This document shows positions 42,914-51,813 of a stretch of DNA of 64,000 nucleotides, piece after piece. Both the position numbers and the translations under genes were made by a program. The DNA is from Lentilactobacillus buchneri (GTDB lineage Bacteria > Bacillota > Bacilli > Lactobacillales > Lactobacillaceae). Numbering within the stretch: the first letter of the stretch is position 1; every line of letters starts with the position of its first letter. The stretch spans positions 682,001-746,000 of the forward strand of contig NZ_CP073066.1 in NCBI RefSeq assembly GCF_018314255.1. Direction: 5' to 3'. The notes beneath the pieces were generated by a model. The model was not told the origin of the DNA, ran no database searches, and saw nothing but the letters and a program-made list of their open reading frames with translations.

Positions 42914-43399
42914 ATGGAATCCAATTATAAAACCATCTTAGTGCCAGTCGATGGATCCAATCAATCAGAAGATGCATTGGCGAAAGGTGCACAATTTGCA
43001 AAAAATAATGATGCCCATCTCGATGTTCTTCACGTTTTGAGCACACAACAATACGGTTATAACTATGGTGGAATGGTCGATGGGGACGTTATTAACAACC
43101 TTGTTGAAGATACCACTGATTATCTGAACAAACTGGTCGATCGGATTAAGAAGGAATCTGGCCTTGATGATATTTCAATCCATATTCGTTTTGGTAATCC
43201 TAAGACCGTTATTTCAATGGAATTCCCACGAGACCACAAATCAGATTTAATTATCATCGGTGCTACCGGTATGAGTCGCCTGCAGCGAGTCCTCGAAGGA
43301 TCAGTTTCTTCATTTGTTGACCGCAACGCCAAGTGTGATGTCATGGTTATTCGGACCAATACCGAAAACAAACCTTATATACCATTCCCAAAAGACTAA
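42914..43399 (+). CDS. Universal stress protein, UspA family
   Basis: A 161-residue UspA protein. It opens with YKTILVPVDGSNQSEDALAKGAQFA, and the ATP-binding signature GATGMSRLQRVLEGSVS (G-2x-G-9x-G-S) lies near 127-143. ATP-binding Usp proteins help survival in acid, starvation or oxidative stress. The ATG at 42914 with GGGAGG ahead gives the normal start; an upstream frame from 42899 is not used. A terminator at 43407-43434 follows. Confidence 0.92.
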   Translation: MESNYKTILVPVDGSNQSEDALAKGAQFAKNNDAHLDVLHVLSTQQYGYNYGGMVDGDVINNLVEDTTDYLNKLVDRIKKESGLDDISIHIRFGNPKTVISMEFPRDHKSDLIIIGATGMSRLQRVLEGSVSSFVDRNAKCDVMVIRTNTENKPYIPFPKD

Positions 43400-43406
43400 A
43401 CAAATG

Positions 43407-43434
43407 AAAGCATTCAGCAATGAATGCTTTTTTT
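43407..43434 (+). terminator. Terminator of the universal stress gene
   Basis: AAAGCATTCA pairs with TGAATGCTTT around GCAA, with seven T. Confidence 0.88.
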
Positions 43435-43528
43435 GTTCTTAAAAAGACCCTTTCGTTGACGTTGCCAGTCAACACGGTATGATTAAATTAACGAATGTAA
43501 GCGCTGTACTTCGAGAGGAGAATCAACT

Positions 43529-45142
43529 ATGAAAGTTCTTGTAATTGGCGGAATTGCCGGCGGACCCTCGTTTGCAACCCGACTTCGACGAATCAATGAG
43601 GATGCTGAAATTATCATCTTTGAACGTGGCGCGGCAATCTCTGTTGCCAGTTGTGCCCTGCCCTATTACCTGGGAGGCTTAATTAAGGACCGCTCGGCAG
43701 TCATTGAACGGACGCCGGAGATATTAAAGCAGAAAAATAACATTGACGTACGGTTATTTAATGAAGTCACCCAGATTAATCCCGATGACAAGACGGTGGC
43801 AGTTAAAAATCTGCAAACCGGTGACACTTATACCGAGGATTACGACAAGTTAGTCATCGCAACCGGTGCCAGTCCCACGGTTCCAGAAATTTCCGGAATC
43901 CATGATGCCAATAATGCTTTCGTATTAAGAGCGGTCACAGATGCAGATAAGATCAAATCATTTATTGATGAAAAACATCCCAAGACGGTAACAGTCCTTG
44001 GAGCCGGTTCAATTGGCATTGAAGTCTCAGAAGCCTTTGTTGACAATCAAATGGACGTCACGATTATTGAACAAACCGGCCACGTTGCTGCACCATTTGA
44101 TCCTGAGATTACCGATATCGTTGCCGACGAACTCAAGAAGCAAGGGGTCCACGTTATTCTCAATGAAAGTGTCAAAGAGATTCAGGATCATGGGCATACC
44201 TTAATCTTAGACGATGGCTCAGTCCATCAAACCGATATGTTATTTTTAGGTACCGGAGTCAAACCGAATAGTGAGATCGCCGGTGCAGCCGGAATTTCAC
44301 TTTCTGATGATCACCATATTATCGTCGATAATCATCTGCAGACAAACATTTCAGACATTTATGCAATTGGTGACGTGATTGAAACGACCAGTTTAATCAC
44401 TGGCAAGCCAATTCCAAGCCTGCTCTCAAGCGCTGCTAATCGCCAAGGCCACTTGCTGGCGGACATGCTAAACGGCAGTCCGTTGGAATATAAAGGATTC
44501 ATTAGCGCAGGTGTTTCCAAATTCTTTGACTTGACTGCCAGTTTCGTCGGTTTTACCGAGCAAACGCTTCAACAAATGGGGATCACTAACTATCGAACCG
44601 TATTCATCACGCCATTTGATCGGGCTTACTTCTACCCCAATGCCGACCGAGTCAACTTCAAATTGATTTATGAAGATCAGACCGGTAAAATCCTCGGCGG
44701 CCAAGCAGTTGGCCGAAACGGCATTGATAAACGGATCGCAGAATTGTCGGTCGCAATTACCGGTAACTTGACTGCGTTTGACCTTCCATCTCTGGAAATT
44801 CCCTATTCGCCACCATATTCTTCAACCCGTGATGTACTGAATATCGCAGGTTATGTGGCCATTAACCAGTTAACCAACCAATCAGCCACGATCAAGATTA
44901 ACGACATTCCTGACGATGATCTTAAAAACGCCGTGTTCCTGGACATCAGGGAAGCTGGAAAACCAGTAACTGGATCGATCAAACCAACTTTGAATATTCC
45001 ACTTTCAGAACTCCGAGAGCGGATTGACGAGGTTCCTAAGGATAAAAAAGTTTATATTACCTTCCGAAAGGGTCTCGGCCCATACAACGCCACCCGTGTC
45101 TTAGCTGGAAAAGGCATTAATGCAACTATGATTGAAGAATAA
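43529..45142 (+). CDS. CoA-disulfide reductase-like flavoprotein with degenerate rhodanese domain
   Basis: A 537-residue FAD- and NAD(P)H-dependent oxidoreductase. It opens with VLVIGGIAGGPSFATRLRR (FAD-binding GxGxxG type) and has the redox cysteine Cys42 in SVASCALPYY, as in CoA-disulfide reductases and NADH oxidases. VTVLGAGSIGIEVSEAF near 155 binds NAD(P)H, and IYAIGDVIE near 272 contacts FAD. Residues 455-537 form a rhodanese domain, but its active-site cysteine is replaced by phenylalanine (YITFRKGLGPY for the usual CxxGxR loop), so persulfide transfer is unlikely. It probably works in thiol or oxygen stress. GAGAGGAG precedes the ATG. Confidence 0.88.
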   Translation: MKVLVIGGIAGGPSFATRLRRINEDAEIIIFERGAAISVASCALPYYLGGLIKDRSAVIERTPEILKQKNNIDVRLFNEVTQINPDDKTVAVKNLQTGDTYTEDYDKLVIATGASPTVPEISGIHDANNAFVLRAVTDADKIKSFIDEKHPKTVTVLGAGSIGIEVSEAFVDNQMDVTIIEQTGHVAAPFDPEITDIVADELKKQGVHVILNESVKEIQDHGHTLILDDGSVHQTDMLFLGTGVKPNSEIAGAAGISLSDDHHIIVDNHLQTNISDIYAIGDVIETTSLITGKPIPSLLSSAANRQGHLLADMLNGSPLEYKGFISAGVSKFFDLTASFVGFTEQTLQQMGITNYRTVFITPFDRAYFYPNADRVNFKLIYEDQTGKILGGQAVGRNGIDKRIAELSVAITGNLTAFDLPSLEIPYSPPYSSTRDVLNIAGYVAINQLTNQSATIKINDIPDDDLKNAVFLDIREAGKPVTGSIKPTLNIPLSELRERIDEVPKDKKVYITFRKGLGPYNATRVLAGKGINATMIEE

Positions 45143-45151
45143 TGAATCAAT

Positions 45152-45195
45152 AAAAGGGGATTTTTTGGACAAAATGTTCATTTAGCCCCCTTTTT
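45152..45195 (+). terminator. Terminator after the flavoprotein gene
   Basis: AAAAGGGG pairs with CCCCTTTTT over a loop of about 25 nt, followed by T. A moderate terminator. Confidence 0.6.
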
Positions 45196-45239
45196 CTGGA
45201 GCATCAACGTATAATATATGTAGATGGGAGTGTGATGAC

Positions 45240-45806
45240 ATGCCACGCAAACTAAGACCAAATGCAGCCGTTAAAAAAGTCTTGAAGATTTATCAACAAA
45301 ACTTTATGAGGAACCAATTTACGGCACCTCAAAACGATGCGCTGCATTTAATATTTAACTTAGGATATACAGTTAGTCCGGACGTCAACGAAAGTTCATA
45401 CGGCTATGTCAAAGTTGTCAATATGGACACGGGAAAATCGCTCGTCTTGACTAACCTCAGCGGTAACAAGGCGCTATTAGATGGTGGAACCACCATTATT
45501 TCTGAACCAGATCTTGACCTGGACACATTTGATTATGTTGATTATTTGAATTCGAAAGGTGACAATCCGGATTATCTGGCACCAACCGTCGCAAATCTGA
45601 AAATGCTGCGAAATCGATTAAATCAATTGAATGCGGATTTTGATCGCTTGAAAAAATTGCGAAATGATTATCAAGAACATCTGACCAGTATTGACTCAGA
45701 ATACAATAAGAAAGTTAGTTCTTTCATTACTATCGTCAATCAAGTTGAACGAATGTCCAACAAGATAACTGAAGAAGATGGCAAAAGTAACAATTCATCC
45801 AAGTAA
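45240..45806 (+). CDS. Uncharacterised protein with C-terminal coiled coil, 188 aa
   Basis: I do not recognise this protein. The N-terminal 110 residues appear globular (LRPNAAVKKVLKIYQQNF and VSPDVNESSYGYVKVVNMDTGKSLVLTN). Residues 115-180 form a likely coiled coil (NLKMLRNRLNQLNADFDRLKKLRNDYQEHL). No signal peptide or membrane segment is present. GGGAGTG lies ahead of the ATG and a terminator follows, so it is a real gene transcribed alone. Confidence 0.6.
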   Translation: MPRKLRPNAAVKKVLKIYQQNFMRNQFTAPQNDALHLIFNLGYTVSPDVNESSYGYVKVVNMDTGKSLVLTNLSGNKALLDGGTTIISEPDLDLDTFDYVDYLNSKGDNPDYLAPTVANLKMLRNRLNQLNADFDRLKKLRNDYQEHLTSIDSEYNKKVSSFITIVNQVERMSNKITEEDGKSNNSSK

Positions 45807-45833
45807 AAGTGGGAATTTTCCCGCTTTTTTTAT
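45805..45833 (+). terminator. Terminator overlapping the end of the 188-aa gene
   Basis: AAAAGTGGGAA pairs with TTTTCCCGCTTTT, followed by a T-run. The first A pair comes from the stop codon. Confidence 0.8.
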
Positions 45834-46010
45834 TTTATCACAATGGTTATTTATTTGGTACATATTTTATTTAAAGAGGGATTATTATATTTATTTTATT
45901 CCAAGCTAATCAGATTGTTATTATTTTTACCCCTAATTTTCATATTCACTCTATAAACTTACCCTGTTGCATAATTGTTTGCAAACATATTTTTTGGAGG
46001 GAATTATTTC

Positions 46011-46955
46011 ATGAACATTTCAAGAATCGCATTGGCATCACTTGTTTCATTTGGTGTATTAGGAGGAGCCAGTCTCAATGCTTCAGCAAATCACACCCAT
46101 TATCAACGAATCCTTTGGAACAAGACCATGGCACATCAAAAAGTCGCTTTGAAGAATGGTAAGGGCATTATTTGGAACAAACCATATAGAACTGCCAAAA
46201 ATTCTAAAATTACTTATCGTTTGTCACACAAGAAAGGTCTTGTGATGACCACTCTTCGCCATATGAAGGTTAAGAATGGAAGTATTTACTACTTTGTTAA
46301 GGCCGGTAAGATTAGTGGCTGGATTAACAAAAGTAGTTTGAAGCTTGTTAAGAACAGCTCTCCAAAGGCTGAGAATCAACCTTCTGGTACATCCACAGTT
46401 ACTCCGGCACAACCAACTGGATCCGTTCCAAATTCCGTTCACTATGGAGATACGACAAATAATCAAAATCCAGCTAAGAATGGTCAAAGTACCTCAGCTT
46501 CTGTTAATAATTACCCATCCGCCTCTTCCGTTAACCATTACCCAACGGATTCAAGCTCACAATCAACCGTCACTCCAGCAACAGACCTGTTCGGTAGTTA
46601 TACAACCGGTCACATTGTGGCTTTACCAGTCAAGTCCGATAAAAAAACATCCAAACTTTCAAAACTCCCACAAGGAGCAGTCGTTTATGAAAAGGTTTGG
46701 CAGGATGGCAAACTCGTTGAAAGTAACGTTTCGTCAACTATCGCTGTTGGAGCGCCTGTAAAAATTGCATTGGGCGATGAAAATCCAACTTCACAACTCT
46801 TAGTTCGTACCTTAGATGGTAAAGTTTCCGGATACGTTGACCGTAACCAAGTTTCAATTGGTGATCTAACCCAAGCGGAATTGAATCCAACCACACCAAA
46901 GACACCAGCTAAAACTGTTACACAGACGCCAGCTGCATCCAGTTCAGCCAAGTAA
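46011..46955 (+). CDS. Secreted surface protein with SH3-like domain and Ser/Thr/Pro-rich linker, 314 aa
   Basis: An exported protein: signal peptide to about residue 25 (ALASLVSFGVLGGASLNASAN). A lysine-rich SH3-like wall-binding domain lies at about 30-115 (IIWNKPYRTAKNSKITYRL, YYFVKAGKISGWINKSSLKLV). A Ser/Thr/Pro/Asn linker covers 120-195, with the near-repeats SVNNYPSAS and SVNHYPTDS. A second folded domain spans 200-290, and a Thr/Pro/Ala tail ends the chain. No LPXTG sorting signal is seen. The start is the ATG at 46011 with GGAGGGAA 8 nt ahead. Confidence 0.78.
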   Translation: MNISRIALASLVSFGVLGGASLNASANHTHYQRILWNKTMAHQKVALKNGKGIIWNKPYRTAKNSKITYRLSHKKGLVMTTLRHMKVKNGSIYYFVKAGKISGWINKSSLKLVKNSSPKAENQPSGTSTVTPAQPTGSVPNSVHYGDTTNNQNPAKNGQSTSASVNNYPSASSVNHYPTDSSSQSTVTPATDLFGSYTTGHIVALPVKSDKKTSKLSKLPQGAVVYEKVWQDGKLVESNVSSTIAVGAPVKIALGDENPTSQLLVRTLDGKVSGYVDRNQVSIGDLTQAELNPTTPKTPAKTVTQTPAASSSAK

Positions 46956-47154
46956 CAAATTTGGGAGCATAACCGCTCCCTTTACATACACCCCAACAAC
47001 TAATCACCAACATAAAACTAAGCCATCTTCTAAATCCATCAAATTCCCCCAACCCCCTGTTATGACAACTACCACTCGCCACTGCAAGCTTTCATTCATT
47101 TGCAATCATTTTTATCTTTGGTAAACTAGTTGTCATCGTTAACAGGAGGTATAC
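46956..47154. other. Intergenic region with weak terminator and promoter of the amino-acid permease
   Basis: GGGAGC/GCTCCC at 46964-46982 is a short hairpin with only three T, a weak terminator. The next 90 bp are A/C-rich. TTGCAA (47100-47105) and TAAACT near 47122 may form the permease promoter. AGGAGG precedes the next start codon. Confidence 0.4.
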
Positions 47155-48762
47155 ATGGATTCAAAAAACACAACAAAGATTGGACTTTTTCAACTTGTAA
47201 TGCTGACACTGGGATCACTAATCGGTTCTGGCTGGCTTTTCGGTTCTTGGGAAGCCACCAAAATCGCCGGTCCGGCCGCAATCATTTCCTGGGTTATTGG
47301 AGGAATTGTGATTGCTGCGATCGCATATAACTACGTCGAAATTGGCGCAATGTTTCCCGAAGCTGGCGGAATGAGTCGGTACGCCCAATATTCTCACGGC
47401 CCGCTGCTAGGATTCATTGCTTCATGGGCAAATTGGATTTCCCTAATCACTTTGATTCCCATTGAAGCAGTTGCTGCTGTTCAGTACATGAGTTCCTGGC
47501 CTTGGGCTTGGGCGAACTGGACGCATTCTTTCTTAAAGGATGGCACGATTACTACCTCAGGCTTGATGGTCGTATTCATGTTCATCCTAGTGTTCACACT
47601 GTTAAATTTCTGGTCAGTAAAACTATTGACCAGTTTCACCAGTTTAATTTCAATTTTGAAAATTGGGGTCCCTGCCCTCACAATTATCATGCTGACAATC
47701 TCAGGATTTTACCCACAAAATTATGGCCATTCAATTCACGAATTTATGCCATACGGCTCGGCACCGATCTTCGCTGCCACCTCAGCCGCAGGAATTATTT
47801 TCTCTTTCAACGCATTCCAAACGGTTATCAACATGGGAAGCGAAATTAAAAAGTCCCGGAAAAATATTGGACGTGGAATTTTCATTTCACTGCTAATTAG
47901 TGGTGTGATCTATATTTTGCTCCAAAGCACCTACATTACTGCCATGAAGCCCTCAACCCTAGCCGCAACCGGCTGGAGTGGGTTTGACTTCAACTCACCA
48001 TTTGCTGATTTAGCAATCATGCTTGGCATCCGCTGGTTATCTGTTCTACTCTACATGGATGCTTTCGTCTCACCTGTCGGCACCGGCGTTTCCTTTGCCG
48101 CGTCAACCGGGCGTGCGCTTTATGCAATGGAAAGTAACCAACATATCCCAAGCTTCATTGGTAAAATCAACCAAAAGTATGGCATCCCACGAGCAGCCAT
48201 GATCGTCAACTTGGTATTAAGCATGTTGATGGTCTCGGTGTTTAGATCTTGGTCCACATTGGCAACCGTCATTTCGACTTCGACCCTGATCGCTTATCTG
48301 ACTGGGCCGGTGACAGCCGTTGCCTTCCGTAAATTGGCCCCTAATTTTAAACGTCCGATTAAATTGAAGAACCTTGGTTGGATGGCACCATTGTCCTTTG
48401 TTCTGGCCTCTCTAGCCATCTACTGGGCAATGTGGCCAACGACCGTCGAGGTCATCTTGGTCATTTTGGTTGGGCTGCCGTTTTATTTCTATTACGAACA
48501 CCGGGCCGGCTATGTCGACACCAGGAAAGCTTTCTACTCAAGCATGTGGATGATTATCTATCTGATATTCATCTCGATTATGTCCTACATTGGTAGTGAA
48601 CAGTTCAACGGAATTAATTGGATTCACTACCCTTGGGACTTCGTTGTCATCGCCCTAGCCTCACTTGTGTTCTATTATTGGGGCATCAAAACGGCGCACG
48701 TCTTCCCAGACTTTTACCAAGCCAAGGAACTCAACGACACCGTCAAATTGGATGACGATTAA
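47155..48762 (+). CDS. APC-family amino acid permease (YveA/aspartate-symporter-like)
   Basis: A 535-residue transporter with about 12-14 segments. LGSLIGSGWLFGSWEATKIAGPAAIISWVIGG is the APC substrate-binding first helix, and SRYAQYSHGPLLGFIASWANW resembles the Bacillus YveA aspartate:proton symporter, as does the general length. The amino acid transported cannot be proven. It is a single-gene unit with AGGAGG ahead of the ATG. Its terminator (48777-48819) was the target of the third ISL3 copy, which now sits in the T-run. Confidence 0.85.
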   Translation: MDSKNTTKIGLFQLVMLTLGSLIGSGWLFGSWEATKIAGPAAIISWVIGGIVIAAIAYNYVEIGAMFPEAGGMSRYAQYSHGPLLGFIASWANWISLITLIPIEAVAAVQYMSSWPWAWANWTHSFLKDGTITTSGLMVVFMFILVFTLLNFWSVKLLTSFTSLISILKIGVPALTIIMLTISGFYPQNYGHSIHEFMPYGSAPIFAATSAAGIIFSFNAFQTVINMGSEIKKSRKNIGRGIFISLLISGVIYILLQSTYITAMKPSTLAATGWSGFDFNSPFADLAIMLGIRWLSVLLYMDAFVSPVGTGVSFAASTGRALYAMESNQHIPSFIGKINQKYGIPRAAMIVNLVLSMLMVSVFRSWSTLATVISTSTLIAYLTGPVTAVAFRKLAPNFKRPIKLKNLGWMAPLSFVLASLAIYWAMWPTTVEVILVILVGLPFYFYYEHRAGYVDTRKAFYSSMWMIIYLIFISIMSYIGSEQFNGINWIHYPWDFVVIALASLVFYYWGIKTAHVFPDFYQAKELNDTVKLDDD

Positions 48763-48776
48763 CATCTGATACATCA

Positions 48777-48819
48777 TAAAAAAGCCGACAACTGCATGAA
48801 CTGCAGCTGCCGGCTTTTT
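48777..48819. terminator. Terminator of the amino-acid permease gene, now abutting ISL3 copy 3
   Basis: AAAAAGCCG and CTGC pair with GCAG and CGGCTTTTT. The GCTTTTTG at its right end (48813-48820) is the 8-bp target duplication of the IS. The left arm, T-run included, remains whole, so termination should still work. The same stem would have served the convergent TauE/SafE gene. Confidence 0.85.
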
Positions 48820-48820
48820 G

Positions 48821-50326
48821 GGTTCTTCGTCAACTGTTGTTGGTGAACAAAATATTGGGTTCTTCGTCAACTGTTGTTGGTGAACAAAATATTGGAGTTC
48901 TAATCACTTGGTGATTAGGGCTCTTTTTGTATGAACTCGAAAAGCGAACAGCACTCTTAGCCGGAATCTGAAGAAGTTTCGGTAACCAAATCCAGTGCGC
49001 TTAATGACTTTAATCTTGTTGTTTGAACCTTCTAATGGCCCGTTGGTGTAGTGGTGGGTGAAAGTGTTGCCAATTTCATCATGATGAGCCGCCAAGGTTT
49101 GGAGGGCTGCCAACATCTCTTCCGAGCACCCCTGCAGGTGGTGAAAGGCTTGATTATAGTTGGGCCAGTCGCGGTTTTTGATGGTTTCACGTAACCGATT
49201 CATCACGTCGTAAGTTTGCTTGAGCTCGGGATCAATGTCCAGTAAAGCATCAACCACATCCGTGGCAGTTGCCGGATAAGGGAAGTTTGTCCACTTACGG
49301 AAAGCCTCGTAGTTAAGGTGATTGGCCGGCGTTAATAATAGTTTCCAATAGCGTTTCAAGGCGTGATACTGGCGTGAGGAAGTGGCCAGGGTTTTCATGA
49401 GACGCACTCGCGTCTTATTAAAAGCCCGGTTTAAAGCGTTAACCAGGTGGAAGGGATCGATGACAACGATGGCGTTCGGGAAGATCTGCCCAACCAATTT
49501 GGGATAGGTATAGTTCATATCGGTAACGATAATTTTCACATTTTCTCGCGCGGCTTGGTCATAATGTTGGAAGTACTTTTGAAGCTGATAGATGGTTCTA
49601 AAGGGCAACAGGTCAATCAATTCGTGGGTTTCCGCGTCCATAAATTCAAAGCTCATCGCGTCGGTGGCGCTCTTAGTACTTTTAACTTCGTCCATGAGGA
49701 GAACTTTGGGTAAGTAGTGCCAGTTGGTTTGAAAGTCGTGTTCAGCGCGCAAGAGCTGCCGACCAACGAATGAATCCGAAGTGGACAATTCATTGGCAAT
49801 GTGTTTGAGGCTCACTGGTTCCGTTAACTTCTCTAAACATTGTTTCCGGGTTGTATTTGAAATCGTGCAGTGCTTCGGCACTGCACTCGTCTGCGCCAGG
49901 AAGTTGGTATGACAAGCCTTACAGTGAAAGTTTCGCCGATTGAGGCATAGGATAACCGTGCTGCCCAATGTTTTAGCGAATCTAATGGTGGTCTTCCGCC
50001 AACCATAGCCAATGATCTGGTGATCATTAATAACCCCACAATTGCGGCAGGCCTTGGGAGAATAGTTCAGTGATCCATTTAATCTGATTACCCCATCATC
50101 ACCTATTTTGCCATTCTCAATTTTTAAGTGTTCATCATCTATTCCTAACAACATTTTCGTAGTATCATTTGACATAGGGCATTTCCTTCTTTCTCTAAAA
50201 TCTTCGTGGTTGTTGGTTTTGATGAACGGACAGGAAATGTCCGCTTTTTTTATTCTAATGAAAAACAAAAAATCTGTCATCAGTAATAGATAAAAATCTA
50301 TTACCAACAACAGATATTGTAGAGCC
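48821..50326 (-). mobile_element. ISL3-family insertion sequence, copy 3 (1506 bp, one end duplicated)
   Basis: The outer end (GGTTCTTCGTCAACTGTTGT...) is present twice in tandem, at 48821-48857 and 48858-48894, a 37-bp duplication. The other end is at 50326. The 8-bp direct repeat GCTTTTTG at 48813-48820 and 50327-50334 lies outside the duplicated end, so the outer copy of the end was the one used for insertion. Minus the 37 bp, the length equals that of copy 2 (1469 bp), and the sequence is almost identical to it. Confidence 0.95.
48904..50175 (-). CDS. ISL3-family transposase (copy 3)
   Basis: A 423-residue transposase, intact, with zinc-binding cysteines, helix-turn-helix and DDE catalytic regions as in the other copies. 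It appears to differ from copy 2 by one residue (Leu for Pro in KTLATSS). The frame is open far upstream, through the IS end into flanking DNA (to 50376), but the ATG at 50175 with GAAGGAAA ahead is the start shared by the other copies. The fused upstream reading is an accident of insertion. Confidence 0.95.
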   Translation of the reverse strand: MSNDTTKMLLGIDDEHLKIENGKIGDDGVIRLNGSLNYSPKACRNCGVINDHQIIGYGWRKTTIRFAKTLGSTVILCLNRRNFHCKACHTNFLAQTSAVPKHCTISNTTRKQCLEKLTEPVSLKHIANELSTSDSFVGRQLLRAEHDFQTNWHYLPKVLLMDEVKSTKSATDAMSFEFMDAETHELIDLLPFRTIYQLQKYFQHYDQAARENVKIIVTDMNYTYPKLVGQIFPNAIVVIDPFHLVNALNRAFNKTRVRLMKTLATSSRQYHALKRYWKLLLTPANHLNYEAFRKWTNFPYPATATDVVDALLDIDPELKQTYDVMNRLRETIKNRDWPNYNQAFHHLQGCSEEMLAALQTLAAHHDEIGNTFTHHYTNGPLEGSNNKIKVIKRTGFGYRNFFRFRLRVLFAFRVHTKRALITK

Positions 50327-50395
50327 GCTTTTTGAGCATCAAGTGCCCCTGCCAAGGTAATTCCATCATACCCCAAATCATATTGATTGGCGAAG

Positions 50396-51157
50396 TTAAT
50401 TCAAAAACTGCCAAACCGTTTTGGCAAAAAAGATAACTAGCACAATAATAATAATCGGTCTGGCAATCGCACTGCCATACCTTTTGTAATATGAGGCGCC
50501 AAGGAAATTACCCAAAATACTAAAGGCCCCGGCAGTAAGCCCTAACCAAACCAACACCTTACCATTCATCAAAAAGACTGCTAAGGCACAAACATTTGTC
50601 GTCAGGTTGATCACCATGGTGTTACCAGCAGCCAGGTTGATTGGCAAGTGGGCAATGCCGACCAACGTCAAAATCAAAAAGGTTCCGGTCCCCGGACCGT
50701 AAAAGCCATCCCAGACACCAAGGGATATGGAAATCAGAATCGTTGCGACAAACTGTGACCAAGTCAATGGCTTGGACTCAGCCAGTCGCGAGTTCAGCGA
50801 GTGTCGATTCAATAATAGATACAACGCCGTTATCGGCAAAACAAACAATAAAATCAGCCGAAAATAATAATCAGAAATATGTAAAGCCATGTTGGCCCCA
50901 AACGAAGAACCCACCATCGCAGCTAACACAGAGAAGAAAGCCAGTTTGACGCGGATATACCCGCTCCGCATAAATTCCAAGGTAGCGACTGTCGTCCCCA
51001 TGGCTGATGATAACTTGTTGGTTCCAACCGCAAAATGAGCCGGAATCCCAACCATCAGATAAGCTGGTAATGAAATCAGACCGCCGCCACCACCAATCGC
51101 GTCCACAAAGCCAGCCAGAAAAACCAACGGACAAACAACTAAAAATTCGCTGAGCAT
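50396..51157 (-). CDS. TauE/SafE-family sulfite/anion exporter
   Basis: A 253-residue membrane protein with about seven to eight segments. The two half-repeats open with VFLAGFVDAIGGGGGLISLPAYLMVGIP and LGVWDGFYGPGTGTFLIL, the glycine-rich signatures of the TSUP (TauE/SafE) family. Members export sulfite, sulfoacetate or related anions; the substrate here is unknown. The gene once ended near the terminator shared with the amino-acid permease. The third ISL3 copy now lies 62 bp beyond its stop. The protein itself is complete. Confidence 0.88.
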   Translation of the reverse strand: MLSEFLVVCPLVFLAGFVDAIGGGGGLISLPAYLMVGIPAHFAVGTNKLSSAMGTTVATLEFMRSGYIRVKLAFFSVLAAMVGSSFGANMALHISDYYFRLILLFVLPITALYLLLNRHSLNSRLAESKPLTWSQFVATILISISLGVWDGFYGPGTGTFLILTLVGIAHLPINLAAGNTMVINLTTNVCALAVFLMNGKVLVWLGLTAGAFSILGNFLGASYYKRYGSAIARPIIIIVLVIFFAKTVWQFLN

Positions 51158-51326
51158 CCCCTCATCTCTTTTCTTATAATAATTCCCAGTTTACTGCTAA
51201 ATGACTGATTATAAAACGCCAAATCCAAGTAAGATGCTGAAAACTATAAGCAATAAATTAATTTAAATTTACATGCTTGGAATAATTCCGATTGTGGTAT
51301 AAATATATATGAGGGGGATACATATC

Positions 51327-51731
51327 ATGAAAACAATGAAATGGTTATTACTGGCATTTGCCAGTTGTGCATGCTTGTTACTATTGACTGAAAATCCACG
51401 GGTTGACGCGGCCGGGTCGATTCCACATTGGTACTTGGGCAACTGGCAGGCAGTTAATGGCAAAGATGTTTACGTTGGCATTCGTCGAAACGAGGTCATG
51501 CTCCAAGTCAAAAACGACGGTGTTTACTGGAAGCCCGTCACTTGGAAGAAAGACACCCAAGAATCCGGCGTCGTTTTTGGCACCGGAATGGGCGCTAAAA
51601 ATTCGAAGACCTATTTTGTATTAGTCAAACAAAAGATCCAAAAGAAATGGTATATGATTATGACCATGAAACAAAGTAAAATCAAACCTAGTGATCTGAG
51701 GAAGCACCCGATGATCATGAAACGTTATTAG
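51327..51731 (+). CDS. Small secreted protein, 134 aa
   Basis: An exported protein of unknown role. The signal peptide (MKTMKWLLLAFASCACLLLL) ends near residue 29 (VDAAG). The mature part of about 105 residues is basic and beta-rich (HWYLGNWQAVNGKDVYVGIRR, YFVLVKQKIQKKWYMIMTMK). A cysteine occurs in the hydrophobic core, but a proper lipobox is doubtful. The ATG at 51327 with GAGGGGGA 8 nt ahead is preferred to the in-frame start at 51309. A terminator follows. Confidence 0.65.
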   Translation: MKTMKWLLLAFASCACLLLLTENPRVDAAGSIPHWYLGNWQAVNGKDVYVGIRRNEVMLQVKNDGVYWKPVTWKKDTQESGVVFGTGMGAKNSKTYFVLVKQKIQKKWYMIMTMKQSKIKPSDLRKHPMIMKRY

Positions 51732-51736
51732 ACACA

Positions 51737-51812
51737 AAAGTCACCCATGTGAGTTCTTGCCATGAGCTGAAGTTCATCCTTCAACCTTGGAAACCCCACA
51801 GAGGTGACTTTT
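51737..51812. terminator. Wide-loop terminator between the small secreted gene and the ECF operon
   Basis: AAAAGTCACC pairs with GGTGACTTTTT across about 55 nt that may fold further. A- and T-runs on both sides suggest it serves both converging transcripts. Confidence 0.65.
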
Positions 51813-51813
51813 T

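Noticed and set aside
50176..50376. N-terminal extension of the third transposase into flanking DNA
   Set aside because: The extension crosses the IS end and target duplication. The internal ATG with a ribosome site gives the same protein start as the other copies.
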